A stretch of DNA of 64,000 nt, taken from positions 434,001 through 498,000 of the forward strand of contig JAACJP010000026.1 of NCBI GenBank assembly GCA_013368375.1, given 5' to 3'. Both the position numbers and the translations under genes were made by a program. Positions 44,301-56,403 of this stretch are shown here, piece by piece. The notes under the pieces are model-generated. The model was given only the letters and a program-made list of their open reading frames with translations. It was not told the origin of the DNA and did no database searches. Each line of letters opens with the position of its first letter. Position 1 is the first letter of the stretch. The stretch comes from Tricholomella constricta (lineage: Eukaryota > Basidiomycota > Agaricomycetes > Agaricales > Lyophyllaceae).

Positions 44301-47300
44301 TCCCGCCTGAGACGCGTCGTATCCTTGGCATGAGCGGCACAATGGGAGGCTCCGATGTTTCTGGCTATGCGGTCCCCGAGCTGGATGCGTCTGACCCGGA
44401 TTCGGATATCCCTGATGAGCTCCAGCACATCCTGTCCAACCAGTCCGACGATGGCGACACGATGTCCTACCACGATGATCATGATGTCTCGCTGCCCACG
44501 TCTCCCGTCGAGCCCGAATCGCCCTCTGGCCCGCCAGTGCTCGAACTGCCCACGTTCCATGCGAAGCTCATCGATGACGAAGAGAACCACGCTGATATCG
44601 ATGCGGCTAGCAACTCATCTGACGAGGACTATACAAAGAAGTCGTTCGATTTCACAGGGGAGATCCAGAAGCTCAACGAGTCGGGTGCTTCAGACCGACG
44701 CTCCTTCGTCGAGCAGCTCGAGAACGCCTTCAGGACACCTGCCAAGATCGACCTGCGCTATGGCTTAGGCAATACCCTCCTCAGCGTTGACGTTCCCCCG
44801 GTTCCCAAGCTCCCTATACATCTAGGGATGGACAGCTCGGCGAGCAGTTCCGGCCTCGAAAGCTATTCGGGATCAGGCCTCGTTGACATAAAGGAACCTA
44901 CTTTACTTCACGCGATGGCCGACACCGACGACAGCGTGCAAACTGAGGACGAATCACGCTTTGAGATGTTCTCTGGCTCGCAGGTCGTTGACCTTAAGGA
45001 ACCCACTCTGCTACCAGGCTCGGACAGCTTAGCAAGTAGTGACGCCACACAGGATATCGTCATGTCGGATGAGTCGGCCTCGAGGAGCTTGAGAACCTCT
45101 TCATCGTCAGGCTCTCGCCCCTCCGATGGACAACTCAACACCGCATTTAAATTCGGGGGTCTACCCAAGGCTCTTCAACCTTCCGTGTTGCCTCAGCAGG
45201 ACAAGCCACAGACATTGTCGGACATCATCCCGCCGGCATCCCATGTTAGGTCATTGTCCAGCTCATCGATGATGGAGGACGATTCAGTGCTCAATTCGAT
45301 CTTTGCGAAAGTCTCTGACATACCTCAGCCCCGCGCCCGCGTCGACTCCGATTCCAGTGCCAGACGCCGGTACCGTCATTCGCGCCACTCGTCGGGCATG
45401 AGCTTTGCTGGCTTCGACTCGTTCGATGAGGTGCGACGCGGGTTTGAATTTAGCAACGATCGGCCATTCTACCCGCCCCCTGCCGCTCGTCGCAACGCTC
45501 GCCACAACAAACAGGACTCGCTGTTCAGCATTGCCTCCGTCTCATCATATGGAAGGGCGCATGATTACGGCCTGAGCGATCCCTTTGACTATGGTTTGCC
45601 CAGCCTGCGGGAGCGTCCTTCCTCGGAGGACATGACGTCGATGTCCATGTCAGTCGATGATACCTTCTCATTCCTCGACCGTCAGCCTCGTAGACGCGTG
45701 GAAAGCGATGCCTCTAGCTTCTATTTCAAGGCGCCTCTCCAATCCTTCACCCGTGGTCACCGTCGCCATGAATCTAACATGTCGGTCTCCATGTCCTTCT
45801 CCTCCCAAGCGCCCCCTGTCAGCCTGTACAACCGCAGTTTCGGCGCTCACAGACGTAACGATTCCTCATCCAGCGCGCAGTCCGTCGCACTGTCGTATGC
45901 AATGCATGGTGCCAATGGTGGACGCGCGGCATGGGCAAGGCACCGTCAGGACTCTTCCATAGATTCGGTCATGAGTGATTTCTCTGCAATGAGGCTTGGT
46001 CGTCCGGGTATCGGCGATAAGATGTTTGACACGGCGGTAGATCATGGGATTCCCCTTACCTCAATTTCAGCTTCTCCACCGGAAAGCATCGCAGAGCATC
46101 GCTTCGGCAATAGGTCCTCGTTCGACTACGATTCCATCATGGACCACGACCGTCGATTGTCTTTCGATGATTCTCTGTTCGAGAAAACTGGCGACAGGTC
46201 TTCGGTCTCATCTGATTCGGTCTTTGGTTGTGATGACTCGCAGGCACCGAGAGGGGGTTTGCTGGCACCGCCTCAATACCGACCTCTTTCTGTCCTCAGC
46301 ATGAACAGTATCCATAGCCCAATGAGAGAAGACGACACGATGATTAGCGTGAGTTCACCCATGTTTTTACCCATTATATCCCAACTGATACACCTTCAGA
46401 TGCTGGGTGGAGGCCACGTTCGCCGCCGATCCATTGACGCGTCTCCCTGCGTCAGAATCGAGAAAAGGAAACACTCGTCACTTCAGGGCAACAAAGGATT
46501 CAACAACCATGAGGAGTACCGCGAATCTCCCAACAAAGCAAGAATTGTGGAGAAACCTTCGATCGCCTCGACCTCCTCATACACGTTTGGAGGCGAACGG
46601 ATGATCAAGGCTCAACGCGGGCTCCTTGAAAGACAGAGCTTGGAGGACAGCTGTCTCATTGCTGATGGCGAGGACTTGACGACTTCTTGTGAGTTCCAAA
46701 CAGTCCGAGTTCCTTGGAATCTTATGAATTTTTTTCCAGTCCAATCTATTTCCATGTTCTCTCGTCCTGGTCCTGCTACTCGCTCCCGTTCAAGCACATG
46801 TACGTCAAGTTCAGGTGGAGACACGCCGCCACTCTCCGCTTCAGACGGCTTCTCGTCAATGGACGAAGGCTCCCAATCGAGCATCGACTTATCTCACATT
46901 AACTTTGTCCTGGCGAATGCGACACATCCCATGTCCACTATCGGCCGCAACAGGATACGCGCTCGCGCACGAGGCCATGGCCACCGTCGACGTGCCTCCC
47001 ACGCTCGTGCTTCCCGATCATCGGTCTATGAGACTATAGAGGAAGAAATTTCGAATTCCCCTTCTCCTAATCGGTCTCTCGCATCCAAGATGAGCAGCCC
47101 CACTACTTGTCAGCCGATTTTTATTGTGGAACCCGAGACGACTGCGGCCTCTCACGAGATATCAATATGGGATGACGAAAATGGTATCATCGCGCTGAGA
47201 AAGTACTGCGCCTTGAGGGATGAAGCACAGACTACAGTAACAGAGAGCAAGCTCACTTGGCTTGACACTCCGTTCTCGCTGTTCGCACTGCAATGTATGT

Positions 47301-47825
47301 CCCTTCAATCCGTTGTCAGTGGCCCATGCTTATGGTGTTGTTCCAGCTTTCCAACCTCCCAGGCATCCGGCTGGCATGCAGGCGCTGCTTGACCACTCGG
47401 TTCAGAACTACGGGCCTCTTCCATCTGAATTACGGCCGCGCCGCATGCGCTCTCGAACTTCGTCTCGACCTTCGCCATACCCCCAAGCTCGTATCAACAA
47501 GGTCATCCCACCCTCGCCGGAGAAAGTTCAACCGGCCAAAGAGGTGAACGCCAAGCGGTCCTTCGGCACCCCCGTTCTCCAGCAGATCCCGGTCAACAGC
47601 AACCTCATGTCGATTGCTCCATCCCTCGAATCCTTGAAACCCTTCTCGCCTCTGACTGTGGACATTGAACCCAAGCGAGAGAATGCTTTCGGGCTCGCTC
47701 CTCACGCCCGACCCCGCGTAGGTTCCACTGCTCGAAGATCCGCCTTGGGATGGTCGAAACGCAGCACGGGTAAAGCTTCCACTGATCAGAAAGAGAATGT
47801 CGGCCAAGGGACGATCATGACGTAG
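41352..47825 (+). CDS. Very large serine-rich, low-complexity protein, multi-exon
   Basis: Exons joined by consensus introns: 41352-41967; a small exon (about 42019-42061) with IRDPYPRSKS; about 42109-43385; about 43441-46348; 46401-46689; about 46740-47286; and 47346-47825. The protein is some 2000 residues, with a Lys/Glu tract (42470-42615), many Ser/Arg phosphorylation-type motifs (RRRVESDASSF, RRHESNMS) and a conserved-looking C-terminal block (IWDDENGIIALRKYCALRDEAQ, TWLDTPFSLFALQ, about 47170-47290). No enzyme or known domain is visible; it is probably a large disordered phosphoprotein typical of agaricomycetes. Parts of this gene are repeated, broken, at 55.3-56.4 and 58.6-59.3 kb. 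Confidence 0.75.
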
Positions 47826-48417
47826 GTCTTGTTCTCATTATATTTTAAACCCGTTGCTGATCACGCAAACGACCATACAGCCCTGGTGAATCTCTTCGAA
47901 TCAACCGACCTCGCCCTCGTGGCCGCCCGACTCCTGCGTCCACAGCGCGACCGATCCGTGTTTGAGATTCGTCACTGTCATTCCACCTCCCCTCAAGGTG
48001 CTACGTCCTTATGCTATGTTTATTGCCCTATGCCAGTCAACTTCTTCCCATCGCACATTAACAACGAACCCTCGCATCAACCTCACGCTCACGTTCACCC
48101 TTCACGCTGCTTCACGATCAATACACTTCTTGATGACCACTTCACGACTCGCAACGAGGACAGTACTGTCCTTCTTACGCCTTGTCTCTCCGCACGATTT
48201 CTTTTTTGATATATACTGCTTTCGTTGTTATCGCCTCGCTATCATGCCTTGACCATTTTTCTTCGGTCCAAGGACTGTGCATACTTCGCCTCCAGGCATG
48301 GCATGCTTTTGACTCCCAAATTGTGTTCAGTATAAAGATGTATTTCTAACCTTCGTAGATCGAAATAAAGAGTACATCGCGTTGTGTTCCTTGACATCCC
48401 CCACCTCAAATCGAACT
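47826..48417. other. 3' regions of convergent genes
   Basis: Pyrimidine-rich stretch without protein-like frames; presumably the 3' UTRs of the large gene and of the PEBP gene. Confidence 0.4.
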
Positions 48418-49117
48418 TTACTCCGCAGCTTGCACCAAGAAGAAGTTGGCGCCGACCAACTTTAACCCGTACTTGTTTCCGAAATCCACAGCATTCCAAT
48501 TGCGCCTATCCTCAGGTGCACCTCCATGCTCAAGCGCACCCTGCGGAACTGTGAAGCCAGAAGCAGGTTCCTCGAATAGTAGGAAGACTGCACATGAACA
48601 CGTGAGTCAGCATCCAATCAATCATCCCTCTGGCAGGTGAACTGACTGTATCTGTGGACGCCACTGCCCGGTGGAGGGCCCGGAGGACGATAAGGTGTGG
48701 CGGACAGCTTGGTCTTAACAGCTGAGGGGTTTTCCGTCCCAGGAGCAGGAACTTTCAACCCCGTAATCTATGGGATGTCAAGGCGATGGTCGATATCGCA
48801 TCCTAGACGCTTACCACCCAGTGCCTGAACTGACCAAACTTTGGATTCGCTCTCGAAGGGGCGTCGGGGTCGGTCATGACCAGTGTGTAAGTAACATCTT
48901 GAGCGGCCTTCGGGGCATCTGGCACGATTAGAGGCACGAAGTTCACTTCGGGCTCCTCGAGTGTGTCCTCTCGTGAAAGGAAGTTGCCCATGACAGCCTC
49001 ACTTCCGTTAGGCCAGACGACCGAAAAGAGGACGGATGGCGCGAAGCTCGGAGGCATGACATCAGGTATTATTTTTTCACGCTTGAGAGATGAGACGACG
49101 TTAGAAAGCGGGTCCAT
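48418..49117 (-). CDS. Phosphatidylethanolamine-binding protein (PEBP/Tfs1-like)
   Basis: Starts at the ATG at 49117 (MDPLSNVVSSLKREKIIPDV). The family signatures are present: LVMTDPDAPSR with the ligand-pocket Asp-Pro-Asp, then FRHWV joined across an intron to ITGLKVPAPG, then GPPPGSGVHRY, and, after a second intron near 48650-48600, LLFEEPASGF and the end VGANFFLVQAAE with TAA at 48420-48418. The length (about 200 aa) is usual. Members bind phospholipid head groups or inhibit proteases (yeast Tfs1 inhibits carboxypeptidase Y). It has no signal peptide, so it is probably cytosolic. Confidence 0.9.
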
Positions 49118-49408
49118 TGGTGTGGTGTTGAAGTTTGAGCAGAGTTGGAGAGCGGGGAAACCAGATGGTTTCAGTTCTCGGCCCGCGGTCCGCTTACGAC
49201 ATTCTCTTCTCTGGTGTATCTTTGGAACTTACGCCAAAAACAGATCAGTCACTTGCAAGCTTACCCGGGCCGCGAGATCAAGTGTGTGTCATAGGAGACC
49301 TCGGGGACATGTGAAAGGTACCAAGATCGGCGAGGCAGCACTCAAAAGGAATTGTCAGTTCGGAGAAGTACAGAGTCGAAAGGAAAAAAGCTCACAGCGA
49401 CAACTCCG

Positions 49409-49764
49409 TTATTGAACATCCTTGTGGTGCATCTCAAAATCCTCCTTGATTTCGGCCATCGCATAGAGCGTGTGGACGAGACGGCGATGTTTGATCGCCT
49501 CATGAAGATGTGAAAGCGCTCTCCGCGCGACGTTCTTGATTTGGCAGGCAGTGATAATGTCTTTGGCGAGCTCTGTGATCTGTTCGCTCGTGAACGCTGG
49601 GGAACTTCGCGAAACAGGCATTCCAGATTTCTAATGAAAATGGTAGCGACGTTGAGTAACAAGCGAGAGAATTGCGTTGTTGAAAACTTGTTGGCCTTAG
49701 GAAGACCGGGGTACCATGCCTGTAATAATAGACGTGGCGTAGGCTTGTGGTAGATTTTACTCAT
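49409..49764 (-). CDS. Small hypothetical protein
   Basis: A helical-looking 70-codon frame (49621-49409: SEQITELAKDIITACQIKNVARRALSHLHEAIKHRR...) is preceded by a TTTTCATTAG acceptor near 49632 and an upstream open piece from the ATG at 49764 (MSKIYHKPTPRLLLQ). I could not find a donor that joins the two in frame, so the true start is open. Unrecognised. Confidence 0.35.
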
Positions 49765-50771
49765 ACTTTTGAAGTGGAAATGGAAGGGAGAAAGGATGTG
49801 GGCTAAGCTAGCCACCATGGCAATGCGCTTTAGTTTGCGCAGAGACCGTTATTGTTGAAAGACATCAACCTGCAAAGCAATTCACTCCTCTGTTTCTCCC
49901 GGGCCGCAACTGAAAATAATGAAGACGTGACTCCAGAATTAGATCGTCGTCCGACCCTTTTGGCTTGTCATCGCTGATGGTGTATTGCAGTAAGCTGCCC
50001 TGAAAATACGCAATGCAAGCTGGCGGTTTGATGGCGTGGGGCACCGACCATTATTAGCAAGAGGAATTGACCCGGCGCGTGTCGCCGTATGGTTCGCAAG
50101 CTCTCCTAGTATCTACATTCCTCGATGGAGAAGAGACGGAAAATTGTTGAGCGTAGATGGCGGAATGTAGTTTTGGATCAGGTTTGACCAAATGATGCAG
50201 ACTTGGTTGGCCACAGTCAAGCGAAGATGTGTCAAGGCATTAGCAAAGGGGAGCGCCAAAGCAGTCCTGTTGCTATAGTTTAGTTCCATCGTCTTCTAAG
50301 AAGACAAAAGATTTGCAAACAGCAGAATTGGGGATTATCGCTATCCATCCCTTAAAAAGTACCAGAATCCGGTAAAGAAGACAGGCGGTGAGCGATAATG
50401 GCGCGTCGGTGGTTTCTGTGATAAGTTGGAAGCCGGAGACGAAAAGCCGCGGTTACTGCAAGTGTTTGGCGAACGCGACACAACTTCCCAGCACCAGCAG
50501 GTACATAAGCAGTGATGTTAAAATTGCAACGTGATTAAAGGCAGTTATAAAGTCAAGACTCACGTAAGTATGCATTCTTCGAACATGGAGTAATGTAGCT
50601 ATGCAGCCCGAAACTATCAATCAATGCGTCCCTCAACCAAATTGTGGCTTCGGCTGATGGATGGATGGATGGATGGATGGGATTACCCGAGATAAGCTAT
50701 CAGTCTCGGTCCTCTTCAACATCCTCAATATGATACTCGGGCACTCATTCTCTGGCAGGAGAGCGAGAAAT
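49765..50771. other. Intergenic, 1 kb
   Basis: No gene seen. A GATG tetranucleotide repeat lies at 50655-50680. Confidence 0.5.
50655..50680. repeat. (GATG)n microsatellite
   Basis: About six perfect GATG units in tandem. Confidence 0.85.
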
Positions 50772-51807
50772 CTAGAACAAAGTATTGAATTGCCGAACGT
50801 AGTATCCACTCAAGCCCTCTACAAAAAGTCGCTTGTTTTGTAGCGAGTGCCCTTGCCACTTGGACTGTAATGCTCATGATTAACAACATACATGCCACAA
50901 AATCAAAAACATCAAGGTCCACTTACCAGGATGTGGCCGTCAACTTTGATGCGGGCTCGAGGTACACCGGAGAAGTCAAACAATGGCTCAGAGGAATATC
51001 TGCCGCCGAGGTTGAGTGTGATGGTGATGGACTCGAGTTTGGAAGCAACGGGTTTGAAGAGAAAGAAGGGCCCGGAGAAGTACTCCAACGTGATGTTGGC
51101 AACACTCGATGTCTACACAAGCAAACGATATGAGATGAGGTAATATCGGTTGTACATACGGGACGTACATCGAGCAAGGGTTTGTGACCTAAGCTGCACC
51201 ACTTCACTTTCAAGGTCGTCAAACCATCGATAGGGGGTGTCACATCGTCGTCCGTGATTTTAAAATCTCCAGATATTTGAAGGTCCTGGGGACGCGCTTG
51301 ACGAATCCAGTCCCAGACGTCGGTGAGTAAGGAGACCATTGACCGTGACAATTCTCGACGTGATACAGTGGCAAGATGGATCGATTTTAAGCCCGAGAGC
51401 ATGCGCAAGGTAGCCATAAGCTGCGGTATAAATTCGAGCGGGAATGGCTGCGGCTGATAGGTGTCCCCTGTATTCTGTTCGCATGTCCCATAATCCGTGA
51501 TTGTGAGGATGCGGACGTATGGAGCTTTGGACCGCAAGTGGGCAAGTCGTTGTTCAATTGCAATCTTGTCCCACCTGTACCTTGGGCTGTTTGGTGGATA
51601 GATGGGTGAGATTCTAAGGCTCGATTCTTGGCGGATATCAAGATTATAACGATTGAAGATATATGGCCCAGATATGTCGTTTAGTGCGCGGCACACCAAT
51701 GAGACATCACGGGCACGGTCCTTTTTGTAATATTCAGGTATATTCTCCATGGCCAACTTCATAATTTCCGAACGCAGTTCTAGCGGGAGTGTGTTCAAGT
51801 TCGGCAT
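50772..51807 (-). CDS. F-box-type protein, three exons
   Basis: Starts at the ATG at 51807 with an F-box-like N-terminus (LNTLPLELRSEIMKLAM, then ARDVSLVCRALNDISGPYIF), followed by leucine-rich segments (PYVRILTI, LKSIHLATV, LTTLKVKW) like those of basidiomycete F-box proteins. Exon 1 ends at HKPLLD with donor GTACGT. Exon 2 (TSSVANITLEYFSGPFF... to VDGHIL) follows after about 50 nt, and a third exon (SKWQGHSLQNKR...) ends at the TAG at 50774-50772. This splicing avoids the early stop of the unspliced frame. F-box proteins link substrates to SCF ubiquitin ligases through Skp1. The substrate is unknown. Confidence 0.75.
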
Positions 51808-52469
51808 TAATGCAATATTTACGATTAGTTCTGAGGGGTTTGCTGCTGATAGCGTTTTGTGGTCGTCTTGAAGTTGGAAGTTGAATCAAGGGGCTGTCAC
51901 GGCGGTCTTCATTACATAAGTAATTCGGTGACCAGTCTGATCCTGATTAGCAGTTGCGGATGTTGAATATGACTGCGACCTTCTCCCTTTCCAGGTAAGT
52001 ACGAACGTCGAGTATATGATCTATGCCAACGGGTCCGGGGCCATTCTTTGCTCATTTTTTTGGACAGACACATCAATATCACTTCCTATTATTGGTGTCC
52101 AAACTTGTCTACCTGGTAGTCGCGCTGTCACTGTATCCCCCTGGCACATCCAACTGTGGAAGAACGCGATTGCTGATGTTTTGAACCTCTTCGTAATATT
52201 GACCCGAATGTACATACTGGACTTTCCGGGCCGAACCCTAGGGGCAGGCTTTTTTCGATGAACCCATCGGCACCCTCACCCCGGGGGTTATTTTTATGTC
52301 CTGCAACGGCGGAGGACACAGCCCTTATTCTGCATGCTTTGCTCTTTTCTCTCCGGGGATCCATTCTGCATTTACGCACAGTCGGATAACATGGCCGTCG
52401 ACAAATATGCGTCCACACCGTGAGCAATCGCATAAATACAGTCGTGGAGATTGACATCTCGCCACTGTC
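51808..52469. other. Lectin upstream region, source of later duplicates
   Basis: The part from about 52085 to 52400 is found again, diverged, at 56579-56890 and 59513-59820, upstream of reductase copies 2 and 3. No gene inside. Confidence 0.6.
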
Positions 52470-53102
52470 ATGTTCTCTACTCTCTTGATCCTCCTCTCAG
52501 CTCCGTCCTTGCTTGTATACGCTGCGGCCACGCCTGGAGATCAGGTCAGTGTGATCCACCCCAACGGTGACACAACCAAGTGTCTCGACGTCCGTGGCGC
52601 TATTTTTGCAGATGGAACACCTGTCCAGATGTCAGTAATCACGATCTTCATATCATCCTCATACACCCGCTTACATTTCGTTCGGACCAGCTATGATTGT
52701 AATGACACCGTCGCGCAGAAGTGGAATATTTCCCGAGCAGAAACCACTGTTCAGCTTAATGGCACGAACTTCTGTCTCGATGCGGGTTCCAGTGAGTTCC
52801 GACCCTCTTTTTAGTCTTCGGGCTTACATTTCACAATTATAGACCCTGCAAGCGGAGTGGGCATGAAGATCTGGACGTGCTATGAAGGTCTCCCCGCTCA
52901 GACATGGTACTATACGGACGACAACAGGATCGCCCTTCTCGGACAAGGTTTGTTACGAAATAGTGGGCACGCTCCTTGCTGACGTTTCATTGTCTCTGAA
53001 GGCCAATGCCTGGACCTGACCAATGGCGTTCACGTCAATAGTAATCAAGTCCAGACCTGGCAGTGCACGGACGGTAATACCAACCAGGTTTGGACTATCT
53101 AG
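52470..53102 (+). CDS. Secreted ricin-B-fold lectin, single domain
   Basis: Four exons (52470-52630, 52691-52791, 52843-52947, 53002-53102) join to 468 nt, 155 residues. A signal peptide (FSTLLILLSAPSLLVYAAA) precedes one beta-trefoil with the three expected QxW-type repeats: CLDVRG...AQKWNI, CLDAGS...AQTWYY and CLDLTN...NQVWTI. Such domains bind sugars, often Gal/GalNAc, and in fungi occur alone or attached to enzymes. No catalytic toxin chain is present. Fragments of its promoter were copied with the reductase tandem array. Confidence 0.9.
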
Positions 53103-53609
53103 AGGTACCCGGGGATGAATCTTTCTATGGAAATCAGAGATCTCATACTCCGCTCCTTAGGCTTTTGTCGGAGGACAATTATCACACATGTTTTCATGCA
53201 TCTACTTGACCATAAGGATGAATATTCCATAACGCGGACCTGGATCTGTGGTTTTACTACTCGATGGCAGCTAACTGGATGGATTTCTTGTTCCTAAGGT
53301 TTTCGTGAGCGTCCGAATTGAAGGCAGGAGAATTTTCACTCGAATTATGCGTATAAGTGCCGCCCCGCCCTCGTCCCTAAAGTGCTTAAGGACATAATAC
53401 ATACATAGATGGTATAAGGACCATGTTGGCGCTCTTTCGATGTCGACCTGGTCTGACTGATCAGCAGGGCCGTTTGTTCCGACATAGCATCACGTGTCGT
53501 CAATGTTAAAAGATCGCGACTTGATCGCGCCGTGACCCGTCAGGCGCTTCTTCCTGACCCCTCTGCCTTATCTTCATCATCTTATACCATTTGCCAACTG
53601 TTGAACACA
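53103..53609. other. Intergenic, reductase 1 promoter
   Basis: Contains a 17-bp motif (CGCGACTTGATCGCGCC at 53515-53531) that is kept in front of the other two reductase copies at 56933 and, with one change, at 59864. Confidence 0.55.
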
Positions 53610-55097
53610 ATGCCTACCATCTCCGCTGGCGATAAGATTCTTGTGTCGGGAGCAAACGGCTTCATCGCGGCCTGGGTTGTGCGCAGGTTCCTCGAGAAAG
53701 GGTACGCGGTTCGGGGGACTGTACGATCAGCGGATAAGGGCAAGTTCTTGGCAGATTTATTCAAGCAGTATGGTGAAAGATTTGAGGTCGTTGTCGTGGA
53801 GAATATCACCGAAGCACGTATTCAATTCCACGGATCCTCAGCCTTGAGGCTCATGGCGCGCTCTTTCTGATCAGGAGGGAGCGTTTGACGAGGCTGTCAA
53901 AGGCGTTGATGCCATCGCACACACTGCGTCTCCTTTCTATTTGAATGCTGCGTCACTCGATGGTAAGTCAACCAGAACTGCCAAAGAACGTCTCACCTAA
54001 CTTAAATGATGATCTAATCCAGAGTTGATTGGACCCGCAGTCGATGGAACTGTTGGCCTTCTGAAGAGCGCTGTTAAAAGTGGGTGAGTACCCCGCATTC
54101 TCCGCTATCGAAATCCCAAAAAGAATTCTAATCGCAGACAAAACGTCAAACGTATTGTCGTAACCTCGTCCTGCGCCTCCGTTCTCGAAGTCGGAGTCGA
54201 CAAGGTTTTCTCGGAGCTCGACTGGAACGAGCTTGCCGTCAGGGAAGTCAGGGAGCAAGGCGACAATGCCCCTGGCCCTTCTAAATACCGCGCGTCCAAG
54301 ACCCTTGCAGAAAAAGGTAGGGTGCATGATATATCGCTATCGACTGACTGACAAGCTCGTTAGCTGCATGGGAATTCTATGAGAAGTCAAGGTCCGACAT
54401 CAAGTGGGATCTCTCGGTCCTTAATCCACCGTTTGTAAGTGCATGCATGTACTCACGAGCTTACAATCGTGCTCAACGTCATTTGCAAGGTCTTTGGGGT
54501 CTGCAAACGCCTTCAATTAATGAGATTGTATTGATAGCTAATTTCATTATAGCCCGCCATCCATGACGTCAACAGCCCTGACGCCCTTAACACATCTGCC
54601 CGTCAGTGGTATGAGACGGTCCTCGTCGACGGTAAGTCCAAGGACTTCCTCACAAAGCAAGGCTCTGCCTACATCGACGTCCGCGACGTCGCCGAGACAC
54701 ACGTCCTTGCCCTGGAAAAGGAAGCCGCGGGCGGCGAGCGCATCATCATCTCCGCAGGCGAGTCTCTCTATCCCGCCCCCCCACTTCCAAAGTCCTAATC
54801 GCAGCTTCAGGTTCCTACGTGTGGCAAGATTGGAGTAAGTAATCACAGGCGCCGGTATATTATTATCTGATGAGTTTGTTCCCTCCCTTTTCCTTTGTAG
54901 TCGATGTCGCAAACGCGCTCTCCCCGTCCCCCATCCCTTCGCATCCCTCACTCCCTGTTGGATACTCTGGCGTCCCTTGGAAGGCTCCGGTTGAGTACGA
55001 TACTTCCAAGGGTGCGAGAATCTTGGGCCTGAAGTACCGCACCAAGGAGGAACTGACACGCGATACCCTTGCTGATTTCGAGAAGCGCGGATGGTGA
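53610..55097 (+). CDS. NAD(P)-dependent reductase, copy 1 (extended SDR, Gre2/DFR-like)
   Basis: Nine exons: 53610-53813, 53875-53962, 54023-54083, 54138-54316, 54364-54434, 54490-54498, 54553-54757, 54811-54834, 54901-55097. They sum to 1038 nt, 345 residues. The Rossmann start is VSGANGFIAAWVV (GxxGxxG), TSSCAS supplies the catalytic Ser region, and YRASK is the YxxxK pair. Introns 1 and 7 start with GC (GCACGT, GCGAGT), and exon 6 is a 9-nt microexon coding Val-Phe-Gly of LNPPFVFGP. Family members reduce aldehydes, ketones or dihydroflavonol-like compounds with NADPH; the substrate here is unknown. Two more copies follow in tandem. Confidence 0.92.
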
Positions 55098-55232
55098 AAT
55101 CGTGCAGAGGAAAACAAACAGGAAGAAGGTTGCACATGTACTACTGTCGTTTCTGTTTAAGCAATAAGCTGGTGGCTGAGTGTTGTACTCGTTACTCACC
55201 CTTATAGTTGGAGCAATTTATTATTCAACGGT

Positions 55233-55350
55233 TTGCTGGCGTCCCTTGCCTGAGAAGGATTCGGCTGGGTAAGTCCAAGGTGAGTCACTGCCAAGGGCGC
55301 GAGCATCTTGGGCTTGATGTATCGCACCAAGGAGGAGCTGACACGCGTTC
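55233..55350 (+). pseudogene. Fourth reductase remnant (last exon only)
   Basis: Matches the last exon of the reductases (around GVPWKAP and GARILGLKYRTKEELTR) with deletions and frameshifts. It ends abruptly in sequence of the large serine-rich gene, marking a duplication joint. Confidence 0.75.
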
Positions 55351-56403
55351 GACCTAACGAACTTCAGCACATCCTGTCCAACCAGTCCGACGACGATGTT
55401 CTACCACCGGCGATGACCATGATGTCTGGCTGTCCACCTCCCCCGTCGAGACAAATTCACCCTCTGGCCCGCCGGTGTCCGGACTGACGAGGACAAGTCG
55501 TTCGATTTCACCGACAAGATGCTCAACGACTCGGGTGCTTCAGACTGAGGCTCCTTCGTCGAGCAGCTCGAGAACGCCTTGATGGCCCATGCCAAGATCG
55601 ACCTGCACTATGGATTTAGTAACACCCTCCTCAGCGTTGACGTTTCCCCGGTTCTCAAGCTACCGCTGCGTGTACATCTGGGGAAGGACAACTCTTCGAG
55701 CAGTTCTGGCCTTGAAAGCTATTCGGTATCAGGTCTCTTCGATGTGAAGGAACCTACTTTACTTCACGCGATGACTGTGACCGACGACAGCGCGCAGACC
55801 GAGAACAAATCACCTTTTGAAATATTCTCTGGCTCGCAGATCGTTGACCTGAGGAACCCACTTTGCAACCGGGTTCGGACAAGTTAGCAAGTAGCGACGG
55901 CACACAGGATATCGTCATGTCGGACGAGTCTGCCTCGAAGAGCTTGAGGGCTTCTTCGTTATCGGGTTTCCGAAGCACAATTCAACACCGCGTTGAAATG
56001 CGCCCAGGCTCTTCAGCCTTCCGTGTTGCCTCAGAAGCACAAGCCACAGACATTATCGGACATCATTTCACCGGCATCCCATCTTAGGTCTCATCGATGA
56101 TGGAAGACGATTCGGTGCTCACCTCTATCTCTAATACTTCTCGGCCTTGTGCCCGCGTGAATTCCTATTCCAGTGCCAATCGTCGATTGTCATTTGCGCC
56201 ACTCCTCGGGCATCGTTGCTGGCGCTGCTTGACCACTCAGTTCATATTACGGTCTTTCATGTGAATTGAGATCGCGCCGCATGCGCTCCCGAATTTCGTC
56301 TCGACTTCGCCATACCCCCAAGGTAGTCACACCCTCGCAGGAGAAATTTCACCTGGCCCTTTCTACTGATTAAAAAAAGGATTTTGGCCAAGTAACGACC
56401 ATA
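55351..56403 (+). pseudogene. Broken copy of the large serine-rich gene, unit 2
   Basis: Similar in order to 44410-45400 and then to 47400-47820 of the large gene, for example KIDLHYGFSNTLLSVDV, KEPTLLHAMTVTDDS and FSGSQIVDL, with frameshifts, internal stops and large deletions. Not translatable as one protein. Confidence 0.85.

Noticed and set aside
54435..54552. Single 118-nt intron in reductase 1 instead of two introns and a microexon
   Set aside because: It keeps the frame but deletes the conserved VFG motif and would be twice the normal intron length. The same holds in all three copies.
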